The translations under genes were made by a program, and so were the position numbers. The notes below the pieces were generated by a model, which was not told where the DNA came from, searched no databases, and saw nothing but the letters and a program-made list of their open reading frames with translations. From positions 286,680 through 350,679 of the forward strand of contig NZ_FOEP01000004.1 in the NCBI RefSeq assembly GCF_900110775.1: 64,000 nucleotides of DNA, given 5' to 3'. Each line of letters starts with the position of its first letter. Position 1 is the stretch's first letter. This DNA is from Thalassovita taeanensis. GTDB taxonomy: Bacteria; Pseudomonadota; Alphaproteobacteria; Rhodobacterales; Rhodobacteraceae. Below, one piece after another: positions 57,107-64,000 of this stretch.

Positions 57107-57727
57107 ATGTCACAGATTGAATCGCTTTTTGCCACCCGCCTCTACCGTGCTGCCCTGTCGGAATTCGGCAAGGCCATCGATACGGATGAACTTGAAACCT
57201 CGTGCCTGGCCATCGCCATCGATGATGAGGCCGGTCAGGAATGGTGCGAGAAGAACGGCTATCCCGGCTATACCAGCTATGCCTCGCTGACCGACCTGCC
57301 GTGGCGCTTTCCGATCTTCAAGGATCTGGTCAAGGTGCTGGACAAGCATGTTGCGGCCTTTGTCAAAGACCTGCAATTCGATCTGGGCGACAAAAAGGTC
57401 AAGCTGGACAGCCTGTGGATCAATATCCTGCCTGAAGGCGGCATTCACACCTCGCATATCCACCCCCATAGCGTGATCAGTGGCACCACCTATGTCACCA
57501 TGCCCACGGGGGCGAGCGCGATCAAGTTCGAAGACCCGCGCCTGCCGATGATGATGGCCGCGCCGACGCGCAAGAAGAAGGCGCGCGACGAGCTGCGTAG
57601 CTTTATCTATGTCGCGCCCGATGCTGGCGACGTACTGCTGTGGGAAAGCTGGCTGCGCCATGAGGTGCCGATGAATATGGCGGAAACCGAGCGGATCAGC
57701 GTGAGTTTCAATTACAGCTGGGAGTGA
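57107..57727 (+). CDS. Putative 2-oxoglutarate/Fe(II) oxygenase, TIGR02466 family
   Basis: A 206-residue protein of the 2OG-FeII_Oxy_5/TIGR02466 family. Family motifs are WINILPEGGIHTSHIHPHS with His ligand candidates (about residues 105-123), SGTTYV, FEDPRLP, WLRHEVPMN with a third His and ERISVSFNYSW with the 2OG-binding Arg. Substrate unknown. It lies on the opposite strand inside the ribosomal cluster, between rplP and rpmC, followed by a bidirectional terminator. E. coli YcfD, another 2OG oxygenase family, hydroxylates L16, so a ribosomal substrate is an attractive guess, no more. Confidence 0.82.
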   Translation: MSQIESLFATRLYRAALSEFGKAIDTDELETSCLAIAIDDEAGQEWCEKNGYPGYTSYASLTDLPWRFPIFKDLVKVLDKHVAAFVKDLQFDLGDKKVKLDSLWINILPEGGIHTSHIHPHSVISGTTYVTMPTGASAIKFEDPRLPMMMAAPTRKKKARDELRSFIYVAPDAGDVLLWESWLRHEVPMNMAETERISVSFNYSWE

Positions 57728-57871
57728 GACGCCCTCGGGCAGTCTTTGACTTGGCTGGTGTTCCATCAGCTTGGGGACAGCGATCTATACATCCGAAAGT
57801 ATGGTGCGCTGTTGTGATGGCGCAGTCCCATCGCGACGATGATAACTTTACATTTTTCGATGAAACAACAG

Positions 57872-57903
57872 AAAACCCCCGCCGATCACTCGACGGGGGT
57901 TTT
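57872..57903. terminator. Bidirectional terminator between the oxygenase gene and rplP
   Basis: AAAACCCCC pairs with GGGGGTTTT (9 pairs) with A- and T-runs on both sides. It can end transcription from both convergent genes, and on the minus strand it lies after rplP, so it should separate the S10 and spc parts. Confidence 0.9.
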
Positions 57904-57913
57904 ATGTCTTGAC

Positions 57914-57940
57914 GTAGGGCGGGAAGTGATCCCGCCGTAC
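57914..57940 (-). repeat. GGCGGG palindrome after rplP
   Basis: Ten pairs with one mismatch, GTA-GGCGGGA with TCCCGCC-TAC, starting 2 bases after the rplP stop. Related in core to the palindrome after rpoA at 46939-46972. Confidence 0.5.
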
Positions 57941-57942
57941 GC

Positions 57943-58356
57943 TTACCAGTCTTCGCGGATCACGAAGCGTGTCTTAACCGGCAGCTTCATGGACGCCAGA
58001 CGCAGCGCTTCACGCGCTATGACTTCGTCCACGCCGTCGATTTCGAACATCACGCGGCCGGGTTTGACTTTGGCAGCCCAGTAATCAACCGAACCTTTAC
58101 CTTTACCCATCCGCACTTCTGTCGGCTTCGAGGTCACGGGCGTATCGGGGAAGATACGGATCCAGACACGGCCCTGACGTTTCATGTGACGCGTCATCGC
58201 GCGGCGAGCCGCTTCGATCTGACGGGCCGTGACACGCTCGGGCTGAGTGGCCTTGAGGCCATATGTGCCGAAGTTCAGGTCGCTACCGCCTTTGGCCAGA
58301 CCGTGGATACGGCCCTTATGCTGCTTGCGGAATTTGGTACGCTTTGGCTGAAGCAT
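57943..58356 (-). CDS. rplP: Ribosomal protein L16
   Basis: Large-subunit protein near the A-site tRNA, 137 residues, [16 protein letters not shown] at the N-terminus; the conserved [22 protein letters not shown] contains the arginine that YcfD-type oxygenases hydroxylate in E. coli. It is the last gene of the S10 unit here. Confidence 0.97.
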   Translation of the reverse strand: MLQPKRTKFRKQHKGRIHGLAKGGSDLNFGTYGLKATQPERVTARQIEAARRAMTRHMKRQGRVWIRIFPDTPVTSKPTEVRMGKGKGSVDYWAAKVKPGRVMFEIDGVDEVIAREALRLASMKLPVKTRFVIREDW

Positions 58357-58369
58357 CGCTCATATCTCC

Positions 58370-59077
58370 TTAACGACGGCCGCCGGCGCCACGGGGCGCA
58401 GGGCCTTCCTGGAGCTCGGCTTGGCGACGGTCATGAGCCTGAGGGTCATGTTCCATAATCTCGCCTTTGAAGATCCAGGTTTTGACGCCGATGATGCCAT
58501 AGGCGGTCATCGCTTCGGCATGGGCGTAGTCGATATCCGCGCGCAGCGTGTGCAGCGGCACACGACCTTCGCGGTACCATTCGGTCCGTGCAATCTCGGC
58601 TCCGCCAAGACGGCCAGCAACGTTCACCCGGATTCCCAGGGCGCCCATACGCATGGCGTTCTGAACGGCACGCTTCATGGCACGACGGAACGATACACGA
58701 CGCTCGAGCTGCTGCGTGATCGATTCGGCAACCAGCTGAGCATCAAGCTCGGGCTTACGCACTTCGAGAATGTTGAGGTGCAGCTCGGACTTGGTCATGT
58801 TGGCGATTTTCTTGCGCAGAGTTTCGATGTCTGCGCCTTTCTTGCCAATGATGACACCCGGACGTGCCGTGTGGATCGTGACGCGGCACTTTTTGTGCGG
58901 ACGTTCGATGATCACGCGGGAAATACCGGCCTGCTTGCACTCTTCACGGATGAAGTCGCGGATTTTCAGGTCTTCCAGAAGAAGGTTCCCGAAGTCCTTG
59001 GACTCGGCATACCAACGGCTGTCCCAGGTACGGTTGACCTGAAGGCGCATGCCGATCGGATTGGTTTTATTACCCAT
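58370..59077 (-). CDS. rpsC: Ribosomal protein S3
   Basis: Small-subunit mRNA-entry protein, 235 residues, [20 protein letters not shown] and the KH domain [21 protein letters not shown] overlaps the rplV stop as TAATG. Confidence 0.97.
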   Translation of the reverse strand: MGNKTNPIGMRLQVNRTWDSRWYAESKDFGNLLLEDLKIRDFIREECKQAGISRVIIERPHKKCRVTIHTARPGVIIGKKGADIETLRKKIANMTKSELHLNILEVRKPELDAQLVAESITQQLERRVSFRRAMKRAVQNAMRMGALGIRVNVAGRLGGAEIARTEWYREGRVPLHTLRADIDYAHAEAMTAYGIIGVKTWIFKGEIMEHDPQAHDRRQAELQEGPAPRGAGGRR

Positions 59078-59457
59078 TAGGCTTGCTCCTCAATCTGACG
59101 CACCTTGATGGTAAGCTCGGAGAACGGCTTGACGATCTTGCCAAACCGGCCACGTGCCCGCGGACGACCGCGCTTCATGGTCAGGTTCTTACCAACATAC
59201 GCCTCGGCAACAACGAGTTCATCCACATCCAGATTGTGGTTGTTCTCGGCGTTGGCAATCGCGGACTGAAGGCATTTCTTCACGTCCTCGGCGATCCGCT
59301 TTTTCGAGAAGGTCAGGTCCGTGAGGGCCTTGTCCACCTTCTTGCCGCGGATCATCGCGGCGACCAGGTTCAGCTTTTGCGGGCTGGTACGAAGCATGCG
59401 CAGTTTTGCCATTGCTTCGTTATCTGCCACGCGGCGGGGGTTCTTTTCCTTGCCCAT
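59077..59457 (-). CDS. rplV: Ribosomal protein L22
   Basis: Large-subunit exit-tunnel protein, 126 residues, with [17 protein letters not shown] and the tunnel hairpin [17 protein letters not shown] junction with rpsC. Confidence 0.97.
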   Translation of the reverse strand: MGKEKNPRRVADNEAMAKLRMLRTSPQKLNLVAAMIRGKKVDKALTDLTFSKKRIAEDVKKCLQSAIANAENNHNLDVDELVVAEAYVGKNLTMKRGRPRARGRFGKIVKPFSELTIKVRQIEEQA

Positions 59458-59460
59458 GAC

Positions 59461-59739
59461 TTACTTCCGCTTCGCTTTTTTGTCAGCCGCGTGACCGTAG
59501 TAGGTCCGTGTCGGCGAATATTCACCGAACTTCTGGCCGATCATGTCCTCAGACACGTTTACCGGGATATGCTTATGGCCATTGTAAACGCCAAACGTCA
59601 GGCCGACAAACTGCGGCAGGATCGTCGAGCGGCGCGACCAGATCTTGATAACTTCACTACGACCGCTTTCACGCGATGCTTCGGCTTTCTTAAGCACGTA
59701 AGCGTCGACAAAAGGGCCTTTCCAAACAGAGCGAGACAT
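59461..59739 (-). CDS. rpsS: Ribosomal protein S19
   Basis: Small-subunit head protein, 92 residues, [19 protein letters not shown] and [18 protein letters not shown]. Three bases separate it from rplV and from rplB. Confidence 0.97.
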   Translation of the reverse strand: MSRSVWKGPFVDAYVLKKAEASRESGRSEVIKIWSRRSTILPQFVGLTFGVYNGHKHIPVNVSEDMIGQKFGEYSPTRTYYGHAADKKAKRK

Positions 59740-59742
59740 CTA

Positions 59743-60585
59743 TTAACGCCCCTTCTTCTTGGCGTGCCGCGAGCGGATGATCAGCTTGCTGGACGCTTTG
59801 TTCTTGTTGCGGGTCCGGGCGCCTTTCGTGGGTTTGCCCCACGGGGTCACCGGATGACGACCACCCGAAGTACGGCCTTCACCACCACCATGCGGGTGGT
59901 CGATCGGGTTCATAACCACACCACGGACGCTTGGACGGATGCCCTTGTGGCGCATACGACCGGCTTTACCGTAGTTCTGGTTCGAGTTGTCGGGGTTCGA
60001 CACGGCACCGATTGTGGCCATGCATTCCTGACGGACCAAGCGCAGTTCGCCCGAGGACAGGCGGATCTGAGCGTAGCCACCATCACGGCCCACGAACTGT
60101 GCGTAGGTACCGGCGGCGCGGGCGATCTGACCACCTTTGCCGGGCTTCATCTCGATGTTGTGGATGATCGTACCGATCGGCATACCCGAGAAGGGCATTG
60201 CGTTACCGGGCTTGATGTCGGCCTTTGCAGCCGCAATCACCTGATCGCCAACAGCCAGACGCTGAGGGGCGAGGATATAGGCCTGCTCCCCATCGGTGTA
60301 CTTGATCAGCGCGATAAAGGCGGTCCGGTTCGGGTCATACTCGATCCGTTCGACGGTGGCCGCCACATCGAATTTGTTACGTTTGAAATCGACGATCCGA
60401 TAAAGGCGTTTCGCCCCGCCGCCTGTGCGGCGCATCGTGATCCGTCCGGTATTGTTACGGCCGCCGCTCTTGGTCAAACCCTCAGTAAGAGATTTGACCG
60501 GACGCCCTTTCCAAAGCTCCGAACGGTCGATCAGAACCAGCCCACGCTGGCCCGGCGTCGTCGGTTTATACGACTTGAGTGCCAT
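59743..60585 (-). CDS. rplB: Ribosomal protein L2
   Basis: Core peptidyl-transferase-region protein, 280 residues, with [16 protein letters not shown] and the C-terminal [20 protein letters not shown], containing the conserved His. It is separated from rplW by 194 bases with two hairpins. Confidence 0.97.
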   Translation of the reverse strand: MALKSYKPTTPGQRGLVLIDRSELWKGRPVKSLTEGLTKSGGRNNTGRITMRRTGGGAKRLYRIVDFKRNKFDVAATVERIEYDPNRTAFIALIKYTDGEQAYILAPQRLAVGDQVIAAAKADIKPGNAMPFSGMPIGTIIHNIEMKPGKGGQIARAAGTYAQFVGRDGGYAQIRLSSGELRLVRQECMATIGAVSNPDNSNQNYGKAGRMRHKGIRPSVRGVVMNPIDHPHGGGEGRTSGGRHPVTPWGKPTKGARTRNKNKASSKLIIRSRHAKKKGR

Positions 60586-60608
60586 GCTTTCTGTCTTCCG
60601 TTAAGCAA

Positions 60609-60626
60609 AGTCGGGTTACCCCGACT
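60609..60626 (-). promoter_or_regulatory. Hairpin just upstream of rplB
   Basis: AGTCGGG/CCCGACT, 7 pairs with a TTAC loop, 23 bases before the rplB ATG. It may influence rplB translation. Confidence 0.4.
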
Positions 60627-60725
60627 GACAGGTTTCCCCGTCTTCGTTAAAGGCCCCTCGCCCCGTTTTCTTATGAAAACCACGCCAGGTGCCCGGTGTG
60701 TAGGGCCCCGAAGGTCCCCGTTCTT

Positions 60726-60760
60726 AAAAACCCATGGCCCCGGAAAAAACCGGGGCCATG
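60726..60760 (-). terminator. Strong hairpin between rplW and rplB
   Basis: CATGGCCCCGG/CCGGGGCCATG, 11 perfect pairs, 6-base loop (60733-60760), running on the minus strand into GGTTTTTAAG. It looks like an intrinsic terminator or attenuator inside the S10 operon. Confidence 0.7.
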
Positions 60761-60779
60761 TGAGATTCGTGGCTTCCTA

Positions 60780-61076
60780 TCAGAGACCTGTGCTCACGTC
60801 GATAGTATTTCCCTCTTCGAGGGTCACATAAGCCTTTTTGACATCCTTGCGGCGACCGAGCTGACCCCGGAAACGCTTGGATTTACCTTTCGTGATCGTG
60901 GTGTTGACAGCCTTGACCTTGACACCAAAGAGCGCCTCGACGGCCTCTTTGATCTGGGGTTTGTTGGCGTCGATTGCCACTTCAAACACGACCGCACCGT
61001 TTTCAGAGGCCATGGTGGCCTTCTCGGTGATGATCGGCTTGCGGATCACGTCATACAGTTCAGCCTTCGCGCTCAT
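60780..61076 (-). CDS. rplW: Ribosomal protein L23
   Basis: Large-subunit exit-site protein that docks SRP and trigger factor, 98 residues, with [24 protein letters not shown] overlap with rplD. Confidence 0.97.
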   Translation of the reverse strand: MSAKAELYDVIRKPIITEKATMASENGAVVFEVAIDANKPQIKEAVEALFGVKVKAVNTTITKGKSKRFRGQLGRRKDVKKAYVTLEEGNTIDVSTGL

Positions 61077-61690
61077 TTCAGACGAGCCTCCAGTGCTTCG
61101 ATACCCGCGCGAGTGATCACCAGGGTGTCACGCTTGAGGATATCATAGACGTTTGCGCCCATCGTCGGCAGGATATCCAGACCTTCGATGTTACGGGCGG
61201 CCTTGGCAAAGCCTTCATTGACGGCGGCGCCGTCGATGATCAGCGCGCGTTTCCAGCCGAGGTTTTTCACCTGTTTGGCCAGAGCGGCGGTTTTGCCTTC
61301 AGCTTCGGCGTTTTCGATCACGACCAGCGCGCCTGCTTTGGCTTTCGCCGACAGAGCGTGCTTCAGACCCAGCTTGCGGAACTTCTTGGGCAGGTCGTGC
61401 CCATGGCTGCGCGGGGTCGGACCTTTGTAGATACCACCTTTACGGAAGATCGGCGCGTTACGGTCACCGTGGCGTGCGCCGCCGGTGCCCTTCTGGCGAT
61501 AGATCTTCTTGGTCGAGTAGGAGGTTTCCGAACGGGTCTTGACCTTGTGAGTGCCGGCCTGCGCGTTGTTACGCTGCCAACGGACCACACGGTGCAGGAT
61601 GTCGGCGCGCGGCTCCAGACCGAAGAGATCTTCGGACAGGTCCAACGAACCGGCGCTGCTGCCGTCGAGATTGATCACATCAAGTTTCAT
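61073..61690 (-). CDS. rplD: Ribosomal protein L4
   Basis: Large-subunit tunnel protein, 205 residues, with [23 protein letters not shown]4 autoregulates the S10 operon in E. coli; no equivalent leader was identified here. ATGA overlaps with rplC and rplW. Confidence 0.97.
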   Translation of the reverse strand: MKLDVINLDGSSAGSLDLSEDLFGLEPRADILHRVVRWQRNNAQAGTHKVKTRSETSYSTKKIYRQKGTGGARHGDRNAPIFRKGGIYKGPTPRSHGHDLPKKFRKLGLKHALSAKAKAGALVVIENAEAEGKTAALAKQVKNLGWKRALIIDGAAVNEGFAKAARNIEGLDILPTMGANVYDILKRDTLVITRAGIEALEARLK

Positions 61691-62412
61691 GCTTCACCCC
61701 CTTCGACGGGTGCTTCGGCGACGGGCGCCTCGGTCACGGCCGATTTCAGAGCTGCCGGGAACGGAACATTCTCGGGCAGTTTCTTCTTCACGGCGTCTTT
61801 GATGGTGACCCAGCCACCCTTGGAGCCGGGAACGGCGCCTTTGACCATGATCAAGCCACGGTCGGCGTCGGTCCGAACGACCTCAAGGTTCTGGGTGGTG
61901 ATACGGGCAGAACCCATGTGACCAGCCATCTTCTTGCCTTTGAAAACCTTACCCGGATCCTGACACTGACCGGTCGAACCGTGCGAACGGTGGCTGACCG
62001 ACACACCGTGCGAGGCGCGAAGACCACCAAAGTTGTGCCGCTTCATGGCACCTTGGAAGCCTTTACCGATCGACGTACCGGACACGTCAACTTTCTGACC
62101 AGCAACATAATGCTCGGCCGAGATTTCCTCGCCCACGTTGATCAGATTGTCCGTCGAGACGCGGAATTCCGCGATCTTGCGTTTGGGCTCGACCGAAGCT
62201 GCGGCGAAGTGGCCGCGCATGGCTTTGCTGACCCGCTTGACCTTGGCCGTGCCGGCCCCGAGCTGAACAGCTGTGTAGCCGTCTTTTTCGGGGGTCCGCT
62301 GAGCGACCACCTGCAGGTTTTCCAACTGAAGAACGGTCACAGGAATCTGCTTGCCGTCTTCCATGAACAGGCGGGTCATCCCCACCTTTTTTGCGATAAC
62401 ACCAGAGCGCAT
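61687..62412 (-). CDS. rplC: Ribosomal protein L3
   Basis: Assembly protein near the peptidyl-transferase centre, 241 residues, [16 protein letters not shown] and [14 protein letters not shown]. It has a C-terminal Ala/Pro/Glu-rich tail beyond the E. coli length (209). The start at 62412 has GGGAGGG upstream. Confidence 0.96.
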   Translation of the reverse strand: MRSGVIAKKVGMTRLFMEDGKQIPVTVLQLENLQVVAQRTPEKDGYTAVQLGAGTAKVKRVSKAMRGHFAAASVEPKRKIAEFRVSTDNLINVGEEISAEHYVAGQKVDVSGTSIGKGFQGAMKRHNFGGLRASHGVSVSHRSHGSTGQCQDPGKVFKGKKMAGHMGSARITTQNLEVVRTDADRGLIMVKGAVPGSKGGWVTIKDAVKKKLPENVPFPAALKSAVTEAPVAEAPVEGGEA

Positions 62413-62429
62413 CTGCGATACCCTCCCTA

Positions 62430-62744
62430 TCACGATTGCAGTTTGATCTCGACGTCCACACCAGCGGCGAGGTCGAGCTTCATCAGCGCGTCCACGGTCT
62501 GGGGGGTCGGATCAACGATGTCGAGCAGACGCTTGTGCGTACGGATCTCGAACTGATCGCGGGATTTCTTGTCGATGTGCGGCCCACGGAGAACCGTGAA
62601 CTTCTCGATCTTGTTCGGCAGAGGGATGGGCCCACGGACCTGAGCGCCCGTGCGCTTGGCCGTATTGACGATCTCTTGTGTGCTGGCATCCAGCACACGA
62701 AAGTCAAAAGCCTTCAGCCGAATGCGAATGTTTTGGCTTTGCAT
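62430..62744 (-). CDS. rpsJ: Ribosomal protein S10
   Basis: Small-subunit protein and NusE antitermination factor, 104 residues, [19 protein letters not shown] and VDIKS-type middle. It is the first ribosomal gene of the S10 unit, 80 bases after tuf. Confidence 0.97.
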   Translation of the reverse strand: MQSQNIRIRLKAFDFRVLDASTQEIVNTAKRTGAQVRGPIPLPNKIEKFTVLRGPHIDKKSRDQFEIRTHKRLLDIVDPTPQTVDALMKLDLAAGVDVEIKLQS

Positions 62745-62781
62745 TTCTTAGCCTTTCGCGGCGTTAGAGTTGATAGGAGGA

Positions 62782-62800
62782 CCGGCGGCTCATCCGCCGG
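62782..62800 (-). terminator. Hairpin between tuf and rpsJ
   Basis: CCGGCGG/CCGCCGG, 7 pairs, 5-base loop, no T-run. More likely an mRNA processing or stabilising hairpin than a terminator. Confidence 0.4.
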
Positions 62801-62824
62801 CCCTCTTCGAACCCGAAGGTTTGA

Positions 62825-64000
<1,176 letters not shown>

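Overview
The window is a chromosomal segment of an alphaproteobacterium of the order Rhodobacterales (Roseobacter/Rhodobacter type). The signs are a GC-rich composition, a bztABCD amino-acid transporter, an ATP12-type F1 assembly chaperone, a RibH2-type lumazine synthase, a serC leader RNA candidate, many 4-base ATGA translational couplings, and ribosomal proteins of alphaproteobacterial type. Genus and species cannot be fixed from the sequence alone. No tRNA, rRNA, CRISPR array, insertion sequence or prophage was seen.

Layout, left part (1-31 kb). ribH; serB divergent from serC-serA (serine synthesis); a small membrane protein with a cytochrome-oxidase-like histidine motif; a metallophosphatase; a thiolase; pbpC and a 1,810-residue alpha-2-macroglobulin (envelope defence pair); a hybrid histidine kinase; yaaA-recQ; yggT; a thioesterase, a UMF1-family transporter, mepA and a phytase-like esterase in a tight row; a queuosine-precursor transporter; a terminated, self-complementary leader or small RNA in front of arfB; an MFS transporter; trhO; and pncA and pncB flanking a second, membrane-bound hybrid kinase.

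Middle part (31-46 kb). An SDR oxidoreductase; argB, a 4Fe-4S protein and a SixA-like phosphatase in one row; bztABCD on the minus strand; a translationally coupled crcB-rluC-HAD-ATP12 operon; rarA and a DegP/HtrA protease.

Right part (46-64 kb, minus strand). This is the S10-spc-alpha ribosomal cluster in canonical order: tuf, rpsJ, rplC, rplD, rplW, rplB, rpsS, rplV, rpsC, rplP, rpmC, rpsQ, rplN, rplX, rplE, rpsN, rpsH, rplF, rplR, rpsE, rpmD, rplO, secY, adk, rpsM, rpsK, rpoA, rplQ. It is interrupted twice. A 2-oxoglutarate-oxygenase-like gene lies on the opposite strand between rplP and rpmC. An unrecognised, AT-richer gene with its own promoter candidate lies between rpmD and rplO. Strong intrinsic terminators stand at both interruptions and after adk and rplQ, so the cluster probably works as several transcription units rather than one.

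The least explained parts are the gene at 52070-52603, the oxygenase beside rplP, the structured region at 25340-25557, and the 11-bp-period repeat between rpoA and rplQ.
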